Assembly (NCBI GenBank): GCA_965216955.1
Contig: CBDCGV010000008.1
Location: 124,001 to 188,000 of the forward strand
Direction of reading: 5' to 3'
Length of the DNA stretch: 64,000 nucleotides
Origin: CBDCGV01 sp965216955
GTDB lineage: Bacteria; Bacteroidota; Bacteroidia; Chitinophagales; JADIYW01
Shown: one piece after another, positions 25,192 to 33,751 of the stretch
Layout of the letters: each line of letters starts with the position of its first letter
How positions within the stretch are numbered: the first letter of the stretch is position 1
Notes under the pieces: model-generated
The model's database searches: none
What the model was told of the DNA's origin: nothing
The model's input: the letters and a program-made list of their open reading frames with translations, nothing else
Position numbers and translations under genes: made by a program

Positions 25192-25382
25192 TGGATGTTC
25201 AAATTGCATATGATCAAATGCTAAGGTCCACTGACAAGGCTTATCTAATGACCTTTGAAAATGGAGAGGAAGTTTGGTTTCCTAAAAGCCAAGTTCATGT
25301 TGATACAAAAGATAAGGATATCACACTTCCGCTTTGGCTTGTAGAAAAGAATGGTTTAACCTCTTACATAATTTCTTCATGA
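25191..25382 (+). CDS. small phage protein, function unknown
   Basis: 63 aa. ATG overlaps the stop of the previous gene by one base, and its own stop overlaps the exonuclease start (ATGA). Contains FENGEEVWFPKSQVHVD, reminiscent of a small beta-barrel. Probably part of the recombination operon. Confidence 0.6.
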   Translation: MDVQIAYDQMLRSTDKAYLMTFENGEEVWFPKSQVHVDTKDKDITLPLWLVEKNGLTSYIISS

Positions 25383-26017
25383 ATTATTACGGACGACACG
25401 AGGTATCAAATAGCGACTTGTCAGAACTAAAGTTAAAGTTCAGTACGAGAGATTATGTTATCGATTGTGCAGAAGCTTATAAGTTCGGAAGGTTAATAGA
25501 TGCCATGATAACCGAACCTGAAATAATCGATTATTTCAATTTAACTATTGGTGATGATCAATATTCTAATGAAGATTTTGAAAATGCCAAGGCAATGAAA
25601 AAGGCATTTGTAAAAGATCCTTTTTGTAAGTCTTTAATGTCACAATCAACTGGTCAGGATGTGTTTTCGGATCCAAGTTTTAGTATCGAGTATTCAGGTT
25701 TTGAATTTCAATTACCAGTAAGATGTAAATACGATTTATGGAGCTCCTTACTAATGTGGGGTGGTGATATAAAATCAACAACAGCTAAAACACAAAAAGA
25801 GTTTGAAGCAGCTGTAGACTATTTCGATTATGATCGACAACGAGCTTGGTACATGGACATTACCAAATCAAAAAAGGATGTTCTTATTGGCATCAGTAAA
25901 GTAAATAAGAAAATATTCAAAGTTCCGATTGATCATGATAGCAAGTGGTATAAATCGGGCAAACAAAAGTATCAAAGCCTTTCATTCAAGTGGTGGGCTC
26001 TGTATTCTAATTTTTAA
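25379..26017 (+). CDS. PD-(D/E)XK phage exonuclease
   Basis: The nuclease core reads RCKYDLWSSLLMWGGDIKSTTAKTQKEF: the D of KYDLW, then D-I-K as the D/E-x-K pair. Downstream is the helix YDRQRAWYMDI, a QxxxY-like motif of RecB/YqaJ-type nucleases. It would resect one DNA strand for RecT annealing. The frame opens at 25334, but ATG 25379 (MNYYGRHEVS) gives the ATGA overlap with the previous gene and is preferred. Confidence 0.8.
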   Translation: MNYYGRHEVSNSDLSELKLKFSTRDYVIDCAEAYKFGRLIDAMITEPEIIDYFNLTIGDDQYSNEDFENAKAMKKAFVKDPFCKSLMSQSTGQDVFSDPSFSIEYSGFEFQLPVRCKYDLWSSLLMWGGDIKSTTAKTQKEFEAAVDYFDYDRQRAWYMDITKSKKDVLIGISKVNKKIFKVPIDHDSKWYKSGKQKYQSLSFKWWALYSNF

Positions 26018-26037
26018 TTATAAAAACAGTTTAAACA

Positions 26038-26415
26038 ATGGCAGAAATTGCAGTACAAACAGAAACAAGATCATTAAGGTATTTCTTTAAAGATGATGAA
26101 CTAAAAGGCCTATCGCTTGATCTTGCTAATCAGAATCAGGAACTAAGAAGAGTTGAAGATGAAAAGAAATCCATGACATCTGAATATGGGTCCAGACTTA
26201 ATATTCTAAAAGAACATATTTCCTCTTTGTCGGATAAAGTATCATCTGGTTATGAAGTAAGAAATGTAGAATGTGAGGTTGAATATCATAAGCCTAGAAA
26301 GAACATGAAAACTCTAAAAAGGCTAGATACCGGAGAAGTTTTTGAAGATAAGATGTCCGACTACGATCACAATTTATTTAACCAATTCCAAGAGGAAGAA
26401 GAAATTGCTGAGTAA
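26038..26415 (+). CDS. phage protein, function unknown
   Basis: 125 aa with a central helical/coiled segment (ELRRVEDEKKSMTSEYGSR) and a C-terminal part containing VECEVEYHKPRKNMKT. Its stop overlaps the helicase-methyltransferase start by one base. No family recognised, though this position next to recombination genes is conserved for small accessory proteins. Confidence 0.6.
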   Translation: MAEIAVQTETRSLRYFFKDDELKGLSLDLANQNQELRRVEDEKKSMTSEYGSRLNILKEHISSLSDKVSSGYEVRNVECEVEYHKPRKNMKTLKRLDTGEVFEDKMSDYDHNLFNQFQEEEEIAE

Positions 26416-28418
26416 TGGTGGTTCAGGAAGTTGGTGGTAGTTTACATTTGAGATTTGATTTTCATCCTAATATTTTAAGAGATGTGAAGCTTATTCCAGG
26501 GAGAAGATGGAATCCATCTTCAAAGACTTGGATTGTGCCGAAAAGGCATGCGGATAAGGTTCACAATCTTATGAAAAGGCATGGTTTTATAAATGATGAA
26601 CCAGAAGAACAAATTGATTATACAATTACTCCACTTCCTGATTTAAACCAATCTATTCCACTTAAGCTTGACCTTTATAATTATCAGCGTAAAGGAGTTG
26701 CTTATGCACTTAAAAAGCAACGTCTGATAATTGGCGACCAACCGGGATTGGGAAAAACGGCACAAAGTATTGCAACAATAATCGGTGCTAAACAATTTCC
26801 ATGTCTAGTTATTTGTCCTTCATCATTAAAAATTAATTGGAAGCGTGAATGGGAAATGTGGACCAATAAGAAAGCTATAATCTTAAAGGATTCTATAAAA
26901 GATACTTGGCCACTCTATTGTGAAAATGGGTTTGCAGATGTTGTTATAACCAATTATGAAAGTTTAAAGAAATACTTTGTTAAGCAAATCAATAAAAAAG
27001 GTAAGCGCCTTTACCTTCGGGATGTTGTTTTTAAGGATAATATCAAAATATTCATGTCGATTATCATTGATGAACTCCACAGATGCAAGGATGCAACAAC
27101 ACAACAGACCAAATTTGTAAAGGGCATTTGTATTGGCAAAGAATGGATATTAGGATTAAAACAACTTCCTGATGAAAGTGTGCATTGCTGTGTTACTTCT
27201 CCACCATATTGGGGCTTGCGTGATTATGGTGTTGATGGGCAAATTGGTTTAGAAGATACTCCTGAAGCGTTTGTTGAAGTGATGGTTCAAATATTTATTG
27301 AAGTAAAAAGAGTTTTAAGAAAGGATGGCACCTTATGGCTAAACATAGGTGACACATATGCAGGAAGTGGATTTGGATATTTTAATGAATCAAATAGTTA
27401 TTTACAATCAACATCAAGAGGAACCATATTAGAACGAGAAAAACTTCGAGAAGTAAAGAAAAACCAGAAAACAAAATGCAATCCTAAAGATTTGGTTGGT
27501 GTCCCGTGGATGCTTGCTTTTGCATTACGAGAAAGTGGTTGGTATCTCCGTCAAGATATTATATGGTCTAAACCTAATCCAATGCCAGAGTCAGTTAAGG
27601 ATAGATGTACTAAATCGCATGAGTACATTTTTTTATTGTCTAAATCTAAGAAGTATTTCTATGATCATGAGTCTATAAAAACGCCATTGAAAGATCAAAG
27701 TATTGCAGCATTGATTAGAAGTATTGAGAAAAAACCTCAAGGATGGGCAAACAGTAATAAATATCATGATACGGATCCAAGATACCCTAAAAGAACCCCT
27801 AGGCCGTTAGATAATCGAAAAGGAAATCAAGGTACTGGAGGAATTCCAATAGGTTTAAATGGATCATCTTTTAAAAACCACAAGAACTACTTAAAAGAGA
27901 ATGGAGAGTTATTACACTCTTCCAAAGCAAACAAAAAGTCTGTTTGGGAAGTAGCTACTCAGGGATTTAAACAAGCTCACTTTGCAACATTTCCAGAAAA
28001 ATTAATAGTTGATTGTATCAAGGCTGGAACCTCTGAATTTGGATGTTGCTCAAATTGTAAAACCCCTTATAAAAGAGTTATTGATAGAAAGTTAGTGCCT
28101 ACTAAGAAGGCTAGTTACAATTCAAAAGTAGATGATAGAGATAGAGCAGCTGATAAATTAGATCAAGGCAGTAATCGTTCAAAAGACGGTCATAAGCCAG
28201 GTTGGTGTTATGAATCTAAGACAACCGATTGGGAGGCTAATTGTAATTGTAATGCTTCTGTTGAAAAGTGCATTGTGTTGGATCCATTTATGGGTGCAGG
28301 AACTACAGCACTTGTTGCAAGAAAACTGGATAGGAATTATGTAGGGTTTGAGTTAAACCCAGAATACATTGAAATAGCAAATAAAAGGCTTAAAAATGAA
28401 CTTGGAATATTTATTTAA
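26415..28418 (+). CDS. fusion of SNF2-like helicase N-half and DNA methyltransferase
   Basis: 667 aa. Residues 1-245 are an SNF2-type helicase: an N-terminal HARP-like lead, Walker A GDQPGLGKT (about 107-115), PSSLKINWKREW and DELH (219-222). The second RecA lobe and motifs IV-VI are missing. From about residue 247 (LKQLPDESVHCCVTSPPYWGLRDYG) it is a beta-class N4-cytosine/N6-adenine DNA methyltransferase with catalytic TSPPY (about 261-265) and, at the end, the SAM-binding motif DPFMGAGTT. A CxxC...CxC insert lies at about 545-620. The join falls where helicase GKEWILGL meets methyltransferase LKQLPDES, as if an in-frame deletion fused two neighbouring genes. The methyltransferase half looks functional, the helicase half not. 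Confidence 0.88.
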   Translation: MVVQEVGGSLHLRFDFHPNILRDVKLIPGRRWNPSSKTWIVPKRHADKVHNLMKRHGFINDEPEEQIDYTITPLPDLNQSIPLKLDLYNYQRKGVAYALKKQRLIIGDQPGLGKTAQSIATIIGAKQFPCLVICPSSLKINWKREWEMWTNKKAIILKDSIKDTWPLYCENGFADVVITNYESLKKYFVKQINKKGKRLYLRDVVFKDNIKIFMSIIIDELHRCKDATTQQTKFVKGICIGKEWILGLKQLPDESVHCCVTSPPYWGLRDYGVDGQIGLEDTPEAFVEVMVQIFIEVKRVLRKDGTLWLNIGDTYAGSGFGYFNESNSYLQSTSRGTILEREKLREVKKNQKTKCNPKDLVGVPWMLAFALRESGWYLRQDIIWSKPNPMPESVKDRCTKSHEYIFLLSKSKKYFYDHESIKTPLKDQSIAALIRSIEKKPQGWANSNKYHDTDPRYPKRTPRPLDNRKGNQGTGGIPIGLNGSSFKNHKNYLKENGELLHSSKANKKSVWEVATQGFKQAHFATFPEKLIVDCIKAGTSEFGCCSNCKTPYKRVIDRKLVPTKKASYNSKVDDRDRAADKLDQGSNRSKDGHKPGWCYESKTTDWEANCNCNASVEKCIVLDPFMGAGTTALVARKLDRNYVGFELNPEYIEIANKRLKNELGIFI

Positions 28419-28467
28419 CAGCAGAAAAAGCATTTATAACATTATTACTTAAACATTTTAATATCTA

Positions 28468-28803
28468 ATGGCAAGACATAGAAAACAAGGTTTAGATTAT
28501 TTTCCAAAATGGAACCCATTTGATTCTACAATCAAAAGGTTTAATCATAAAGAATTTGATGTCAGGTATAAGGCATTAAGGAATTCTAGTAGCTCTTTTG
28601 TTAGGCGTAAGGATGTAAGAGAATATATTTTTTTGAGAGATGGTAAAATATGTGCCGAATGTGGTTCTAAAGAAAATCCAACTATTGATCATATTAAGTC
28701 TGTTCATGCATGTGCTAGACAAGAGTTTCATTATTCTGAATTGAATACTAAAGAAAATCTAAGAGTATTATGTAATAGATGTAACTCTAAAATTACACCA
28801 TAA
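28468..28803 (+). CDS. HNH endonuclease
   Basis: 111 aa. The HNH zinc-finger nuclease core is EYIFLRDGKICAECGSKENPTIDHIKSV, then ENLRVLCNRCNSK: Cys pairs and the central DH. Phage HNH proteins may serve in packaging or act as homing nucleases. Here it sits in the replication block, next to the initiator gene (stop directly followed by its ATG). The first 14 residues (MARHRKQGLDYFPK) look like the start of Lin1244-type replication proteins, so the N-terminus may be chimeric. Confidence 0.85.
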   Translation: MARHRKQGLDYFPKWNPFDSTIKRFNHKEFDVRYKALRNSSSSFVRRKDVREYIFLRDGKICAECGSKENPTIDHIKSVHACARQEFHYSELNTKENLRVLCNRCNSKITP

Positions 28804-29664
28804 ATGAGTGATAAAGAAGCATATTGGTTCTCACATGATAGCAATTCTAGACACGATGAAAAGATTGTAGCATTGCGTATGAAGCATGGTTGGGAAGGGT
28901 ATGGCCTGTACTGGGCAATTATTGAAAAATTGCGAGAAAGTCCACGCTATACGTTGTCAACTAATTACAATGTAATAGCTTATGATCTTAGAACAAATAA
29001 TGAAATAATTAAATCAATTATTACTGGCTTCGGCTTGTTTATTATTGATGAAAATTCATTCTATTCTGAGAGTTTAATTAACCGAATGCGTGTTAAAGAT
29101 GAGAAGTCAAAAAACGGAAAAAAGGCCGCTTTAGCTCGTTGGGAAAAACACAAAAAAAATGCACCTGTAATGCAACCGCAATGCGACCGTAATGCAGATG
29201 CATTGCAAGTGCAATGCGAACCCAATGCTAAGAAAGGAAAGGAAAGGAAAGAAAAGGAAAAGAAAGGAGAGAGTATACGCGCGCGTACGCGCGAGGAAAA
29301 AATCTCACTCTCAAAATGTTTTAATATTTGTTTTTCTGACCACCAATGGCATAAAGCTTTTCAAAATGACATCAGGGAAGATCTGTTAACCTTCTTCGCT
29401 AAACTGAAAAGAGAAGATGTTAAAGAAAAATCCGTTGAAGATTTCAAAAAGCATTTTTCTAGTTGGCTTCGAATTGAAAAAGAAAAAAAGGTTGCGCAAA
29501 AAAAAGAAAAAGAGTTTCCGGATTTCTATGATCCAAAGTTTGAGAAAATTCTACGAGGCCAAAGGTTGATGCAATACCATAAGCATCTCAAAGAATTAGG
29601 ATGGAAGAAGAATGCAGCACCTGGAGGAACAACATGGAGTAAACCTAAAAAGAAAACTGGATGA
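28804..29664 (+). CDS. phage replication initiator, Lin1244/DUF4373-like
   Basis: 286 aa. The N-terminal winged-helix domain (about 1-100) has the family pattern YWFSHDSNSRHDEKIVALRMKHGWEGYGLYWAIIEKL. A low-complexity linker (about 120-165, from QPQCDRNADALQVQCEPNAK to RARTREEK) coincides with iteron-like DNA repeats, and a C-terminal helical domain follows. Such proteins load the helicase at the phage origin. The origin lying inside the gene resembles lambda O. ATG directly follows the HNH stop; its end overlaps the next gene by 4 bp. Confidence 0.8.
   Translation: MSDKEAYWFSHDSNSRHDEKIVALRMKHGWEGYGLYWAIIEKLRESPRYTLSTNYNVIAYDLRTNNEIIKSIITGFGLFIIDENSFYSESLINRMRVKDEKSKNGKKAALARWEKHKKNAPVMQPQCDRNADALQVQCEPNAKKGKERKEKEKKGESIRARTREEKISLSKCFNICFSDHQWHKAFQNDIREDLLTFFAKLKREDVKEKSVEDFKKHFSSWLRIEKEKKVAQKKEKEFPDFYDPKFEKILRGQRLMQYHKHLKELGWKKNAAPGGTTWSKPKKKTG
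29168..29293. other. candidate phage replication origin (iterons inside the initiator gene)
   Basis: Six 11-bp units in phase at 29168, 29179, 29190, 29201, 29212 and 29223 with consensus YAATGCRACCG. They are followed by a 44-base pure-purine tract (29230-29273) and a 14-bp palindrome CGCGCGTACGCGCG (29280-29293). The encoded peptide is low complexity, so the DNA order seems to be what is kept. Confidence 0.65.
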
Positions 29665-30026
29665 AGATAGAATTCAAGACCAAAATTAAAGTGTGTCAAA
29701 TTTGCGACGTAATGAACGTTCTCAATCTTATTGGGGAATACTGTTCAAAAGCAGGAAAAGATGATTTAAACTATCTCTCTTGGCTTCTAAACGTAAAAAA
29801 CTTGTATGATTATTTACACAAAAAGAAGATTCAATCAATTGGCAAGCAAAAAACGGATTTTATTAATATTAAAATGAACCTCCTGCAGTATAAACTATTT
29901 CGAGATTCTTTGATAGAAACAAATATGGAAATTCAGTTTGATGAGTTCTACAATTCTCTCATTAGATCTCTAATTCAAGAGCCATTTGAAAAACAATTTG
30001 AACAGTTTAAAATTCTAATGAGATGA
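29661..30026 (+). CDS. phage protein, function unknown
   Basis: 121 aa, mostly helical (VCQICDVMNVLNLIGEYCSKAG, YLSWLLNVKNLYDYL). Overlaps both neighbours by 4 bp (ATGA), so it is tightly co-translated with the initiator and the DUF1064 gene. No family recognised. Confidence 0.6.
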   Translation: MKIEFKTKIKVCQICDVMNVLNLIGEYCSKAGKDDLNYLSWLLNVKNLYDYLHKKKIQSIGKQKTDFINIKMNLLQYKLFRDSLIETNMEIQFDEFYNSLIRSLIQEPFEKQFEQFKILMR

Positions 30027-30418
30027 GCAATTTCAATAGAAATGATTGGACTAAATACCTGAAGAATAAATCTTCTAATGGCACTAAATGTCCAAATAAA
30101 GAAAGTAAATACCACAACAAGTTGACCATTGTTGAAGGGATAAAATTTGATTCAAAAAAGGAATCACAGAGGTATTTAGATCTAAGAATGATGCAAAAGT
30201 TCGGATTGATATCAAAGCTTGAAATTCAGAAACGATATGACTTCAAGATCAATGATTTTTTGGTCACTTATTACAAGGCTGACTTTACTTATTTCAACAA
30301 GGAAGGTAAATACATTGTCGAGGATGTGAAATCAGAAATTACACGAAAGAACACGGTTTACCGAATTAAGAAAAAGCTAATGAAAGCTATTTATAATATT
30401 GAAATATTGGAGACCTAA
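30023..30418 (+). CDS. DUF1064 family protein (resolvase-like nuclease fold)
   Basis: 131 aa. Family pattern: KYHNKLTIVEGIKFDSKKESQRYLDL, GLISKLEIQKRYDF, YYKADFTYF and VEDVKSEITRKNTVYRIKKKLM. The E of KKESQRY, D of ADF and E-x-K of VEDVKS fit a PD-(D/E)XK catalytic site. It could act as a Holliday-junction resolvase-like nuclease in phage recombination or packaging; activity is inference. Confidence 0.82.
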   Translation: MSNFNRNDWTKYLKNKSSNGTKCPNKESKYHNKLTIVEGIKFDSKKESQRYLDLRMMQKFGLISKLEIQKRYDFKINDFLVTYYKADFTYFNKEGKYIVEDVKSEITRKNTVYRIKKKLMKAIYNIEILET

Positions 30419-30427
30419 TTTAATCTT

Positions 30428-30685
30428 ATGGCAAATTTAATAGAGGAATCAAAACATAGTTGGAAGGGAAATAAGACTCTCGAAAGTATAAATGCAGGGT
30501 CACTGCAAAGAATAGCAGATGCAACTGAAGCAATGGCAAAGAATCATATTGATCTTCAAAGAGATTTCGACTACGTAAAAAGTAGAATGAAATATTATCA
30601 AAATCGATGCGAACAACTTGAAAGATCTAACCGTGGTCTAAAAGCATGGATTACAAGACTTCGGAACAAAGCAAAACAAAAGTAA
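30428..30685 (+). CDS. small coiled-coil phage protein
   Basis: 85 aa. After residue 25 it is a long helix with heptad character (DFDYVKSRMKYYQNRCEQLER) and a basic C-terminus. No family recognised. Last gene before the ParB-methyltransferase remnant. Confidence 0.6.
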   Translation: MANLIEESKHSWKGNKTLESINAGSLQRIADATEAMAKNHIDLQRDFDYVKSRMKYYQNRCEQLERSNRGLKAWITRLRNKAKQK

Positions 30686-30720
30686 TTTATTAACTAACTT
30701 TATAGATAAAATCTATTGAA

Positions 30721-31122
30721 TTGGAAGAAACGATAACTAATAACAATATTGCTTTTAAACTGGTCCCAATTGATTCAATTGAGCTCGTGGATAACAATCC
30801 ACGTAATATTGATGAGAAGGTAATGGAGATAACTGATATGTGGTTGATTAAGAAAGTACAATCAAACAGCTATGTTCATCCAACTCAAAAGCCGATCAGT
30901 TTACTTGAAAATCCTTTGAAGCGTTGCACTCATCCAGGACAGACTGTTCTTGATTTCTTTGGTGGAAGTGGCACTACACTAATGGCATGTGAGCAACTTG
31001 ATAGAAAGGCTCGAATTGTAGAATGGGATCCTGTTTTTGTTGATCTAATTATTAATAGATGGGAGTCTTATACTGGTCAAAAGGCAAATAAAATTAATAG
31101 ATATGGCAAAGAAGAAACGTAA
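30721..31122 (+). pseudogene. ParB-N/DNA-methyltransferase gene with a large internal deletion
   Basis: 133 aa where related phage proteins have about 400. Residues 10-33 (AFKLVPIDSIELVDNNPRN) are the beginning of a ParB/sulfiredoxin domain. Residues 41-133 (WLIKKVQSNSYVHPTQKP, then DFFGGSGTT at 78-86 and VEWDPVFVDLIINRW) are the end of an N6/N4 DNA methyltransferase with its SAM motif. The rest of ParB and the catalytic DPPY/SPPY region are missing, and the frame is kept across the join at about 30830. The start is TTG. It overlaps the terminase small subunit gene by 20 bp. It could be a remnant or a small SAM-binding protein; catalytic activity is unlikely. Confidence 0.75.
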
Positions 31123-31492
31123 GGACTGGGAAGTAAATAATTCGATGATATCTAAGGCTGTGTTTGATCTTATCAAGAAAAAACTAAAAATGCCAACCTA
31201 TCAGGAGATTGCTAATAGAACGGGTTTAGCAACTCGTACTGTAAAGCGACACATGGAGGAGGTTGACTTTAAGGACATTACACAAAAGTTTAGAGCCAAT
31301 TCTGAAATGGTGTTATTGAAATTATTTCAAAAAGCTATGGAAGGGAAGTCACCAAGATACATGGAATTATGGTTTAAAGTGGTTGAAGATTTAGATTCAA
31401 AGAAACATGTTGACCTGACCACAAAGGGAGAAGCAATATCTCCATCAAAAGCTGTTATTAAACTCAGCAACGGAACCGAGATTGAAATGTAG
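31103..31492 (+). CDS. terminase small subunit (putative)
   Basis: 129 aa with an N-terminal helix-turn-helix (TYQEIANRTGLATRTVKRHM, about residues 33-52) followed by helices and a short beta tail. It lies directly upstream of the large terminase, overlapping its start by one base. Small terminases bind the packaging site and hand DNA to the large subunit. Confidence 0.75.
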   Translation: MAKKKRKDWEVNNSMISKAVFDLIKKKLKMPTYQEIANRTGLATRTVKRHMEEVDFKDITQKFRANSEMVLLKLFQKAMEGKSPRYMELWFKVVEDLDSKKHVDLTTKGEAISPSKAVIKLSNGTEIEM

Positions 31493-32811
31493 TGTCGTTA
31501 CCAAATATTGACTTATCACGTAATTCAAAACAAGAAAAGTACTTTAATACTGTATTTGATGCTGTTGCTGGTCAAAACGACTATAGATATTTTAGCTATG
31601 GTGGTGCAGTAAGAGGTGGTAAGACATATGTAACTCTCTCAATTCTTGCTTTGCTATCAAATATATTTCCTGAAAGTAAATGGCATGTTGTGAGGTCTGA
31701 TTTTCCTGTTCTCGAATCAACCACTATACCTTCTTTTGAAAAGTTGATCAAAGGCTCTCCAAATTGGAAAATGAAGCGTAAGCCATCCAATTATCATGCG
31801 GAAAATATTAAAACTGGATCTAAAATTTTCTTTAAAGCTGAAAACATTCAAAGGGATCCTATGTTACTTGATTTTTTAGGTTTGGAAACTAATGGCTTCT
31901 TTTTAGAACAAACAGAAGAATTATCAAAGCTATTATGGGAAAAAGCATTAGAGCGTTCCGGATCATGGTACATCGACCCAATGCCCCCTGCATTTATCTT
32001 CCAAACTTTTAATCCATGTCAAAATTGGGTAAGAGACTTAGTCTATAACAAATGGATAAAAGGCGAACTAAAGTCACCACATTATTTTGAATCTGCGCTT
32101 CCTAAAGACAATCCATTTGTTACACAAGATCAATGGGCAGCATGGGCCAACATGGCTGCTAGATATCAGAAACAATTTGTTGAAGGAGATTGGACAGACT
32201 TTGATGACGATGCTAATGCGAGGTGGGCATTTGCTTTCAATAAGAAACGACACGTTGGAAGATGTTTAGCTAATCGTGCTCATCCATTATGGTTAGCCTT
32301 TGATTTTAATAAGAATCCAATAACATGCAATATTATTCAGCATTATGATGAAACTATTTTTATTCCCTATACAATTAAGCTTGCCAATTCAGATATCTAT
32401 GCATTATGTGATCATATTTTAACCCTATTTCCTAATTTCCTATACATGGTTACAGGGGATGCTACCGGGATGAACAGTTCATCACTTGTTAAGGACAATC
32501 TTAATCACTACAAAGTAATAAAGTCAAAATTGATCTTATCAGACGAACAAATTGTTGTTCCTAGTAAAAACCCAAGATTGGAAGAAAACAGAGTTTTAGT
32601 TAATTCCATTCTAGCTAATTATGATTGGTGTATTGATGAAGAAAATGCAAAGGACTTAATATTTGACCTTGAATGGGTTAAGGTAACTCCAGATAAAAAG
32701 ATCGATAAGTCCAACAGAAGTGATGAGAAAAAACAAGCCGATACATTAGATGGTCTTCGTTATTGGTGCAATGTGAATATGAAATGGTTTCTAGACTTAA
32801 TGTATCAATAA
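31492..32811 (+). CDS. terL: terminase large subunit
   Basis: 439 aa. ATPase part: Walker A GGAVRGGKT (37-45) and a region with LDFLGLETNGFFLEQTEELSK holding the Walker B/E. Nuclease part: LWLAFDFNKNPITCNI (first Asp), VTGDATG, and near the end KKQADTLDGLRYWC (last Asp), an RNase H-like site. It pumps and cuts phage DNA into the prohead. GTG start overlaps the preceding stop by one base. Confidence 0.92.
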   Translation: MSLPNIDLSRNSKQEKYFNTVFDAVAGQNDYRYFSYGGAVRGGKTYVTLSILALLSNIFPESKWHVVRSDFPVLESTTIPSFEKLIKGSPNWKMKRKPSNYHAENIKTGSKIFFKAENIQRDPMLLDFLGLETNGFFLEQTEELSKLLWEKALERSGSWYIDPMPPAFIFQTFNPCQNWVRDLVYNKWIKGELKSPHYFESALPKDNPFVTQDQWAAWANMAARYQKQFVEGDWTDFDDDANARWAFAFNKKRHVGRCLANRAHPLWLAFDFNKNPITCNIIQHYDETIFIPYTIKLANSDIYALCDHILTLFPNFLYMVTGDATGMNSSSLVKDNLNHYKVIKSKLILSDEQIVVPSKNPRLEENRVLVNSILANYDWCIDEENAKDLIFDLEWVKVTPDKKIDKSNRSDEKKQADTLDGLRYWCNVNMKWFLDLMYQ

Positions 32812-32842
32812 TTATATGTTAGTTATAGTAATTATTTATTAA

Positions 32843-32850
32843 TATATTTG
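32843..32850 (+). promoter_or_regulatory. Bacteroidota -7 promoter box, leaderless layout
   Basis: TATATTTG followed by ATAT and then the ATG at 32855. The start codon lies 4 bases past the box, so transcription should begin at or in the start codon. The same arrangement occurs at 40166-40178. Confidence 0.55.
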
Positions 32851-32854
32851 ATAT

Positions 32855-33229
32855 ATGGAATTATCTGTTAATTGCAAAAAGGTTGTTGAAGTTGAATTGC
32901 CATCATGTCCAAGTCAAATTCTAATTGATATAGGGTTAGAAGCTAATACAGACTATGAAATCATTGTAGAAGATAAGTTTAATATCAAGACAAGATTTAT
33001 CACTACCTCAGATAATGAAGGTAAGGTACTGCTAGTGGTACCTGAACCCGCAATATTCAATGAACATGCAGGAGCATTTGAGTTTTCAATTTTTAAAGTT
33101 GTAGATGAAGGATGTAATACTCCAGTAAATATATGTGATGTTCAAGAAGATGTAATAATTCGTTGGTTATTTAGAAAGTATGAAGGGGAAATACCTGAAG
33201 CAATAGTAAAATGTGTTTGTGATGAGTGA
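32855..33229 (+). CDS. phage structural-region protein, function unknown
   Basis: 124 aa, beta-rich in the first 90 residues (ANTDYEIIVEDKFNIKTRFITT, an Ig-like look). It ends in a helix and a Cys pair (VKCVCDE). First gene behind its own promoter after the terminase, so probably the head of the late tail operon. Confidence 0.6.
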   Translation: MELSVNCKKVVEVELPSCPSQILIDIGLEANTDYEIIVEDKFNIKTRFITTSDNEGKVLLVVPEPAIFNEHAGAFEFSIFKVVDEGCNTPVNICDVQEDVIIRWLFRKYEGEIPEAIVKCVCDE

Positions 33230-33533
33230 GATTTTGGAATATTGTTTTGTAATTAGTCTTTGCATTACTGCAGTTCATGTATCCATGTGGCAAGGGATGA
33301 TCTTAGGAGGTTTTAGAGTTGAAGTACTTGATAAACATTTACCTGAATTAATCAAAAAACCGTTATATGAGTGCTTGCCGTGTATGGCTTCATTATGGAC
33401 ATTATTATTGTACCCCTTGATTGACAGTGTTCGAACACCAATTGATCTCTTAAGCTTTTTCATCGTTTGTGGAATAAATACTTTGATAGATAGCTTTATC
33501 AATTATTGCTCACACAACCCACTTAATAGGTGA
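33222..33533 (+). CDS. phage membrane protein with CxxC
   Basis: About 103 aa (ATG 33222; the frame also opens at 33213). Three hydrophobic segments: YCFVISLCITAVHVSMWQG, ASLWTLLLYPLI and LLSFFIVCGINTLI. A conserved-looking KPLYECLPCMASLW block has a CxxC. Similar small membrane proteins with this block are frequent in Bacteroidota prophages; role unknown. Overlaps both neighbours. Confidence 0.65.
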   Translation: MSEILEYCFVISLCITAVHVSMWQGMILGGFRVEVLDKHLPELIKKPLYECLPCMASLWTLLLYPLIDSVRTPIDLLSFFIVCGINTLIDSFINYCSHNPLNR

Positions 33534-33751
33534 AGGAATTATTGGAAGAAAACGGATGGCACATGTTTAATTCATGCATTTGTGGTGGTACACTTAAGGA
33601 ATCTTATACGAATCCTGAATACATGAATTACATTATAAAAATTAGGCCAAAGCATAGAATGTTTTCAATACATGAAGACAATTATAATGTCAAGAATGGC
33701 CATGGTTACGAATTAGAATCAGCAATGAAAGAATATGAGTTTATTAGCTAA
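33530..33751 (+). CDS. small phage protein with CxC
   Basis: 73 aa. GTG start in a GTGA overlap with the preceding stop. Contains SCICGGTL near the N-terminus and a beta-rich middle (MNYIIKIRPKHRMFSI). Possibly zinc-binding; no family recognised. Confidence 0.6.
   Translation: MKELLEENGWHMFNSCICGGTLKESYTNPEYMNYIIKIRPKHRMFSIHEDNYNVKNGHGYELESAMKEYEFIS

Noticed and set aside
29230..29273. Polypurine tract as a sign of a retroelement
   Set aside because: It is in frame within the initiator linker, next to iterons; no retroelement genes.
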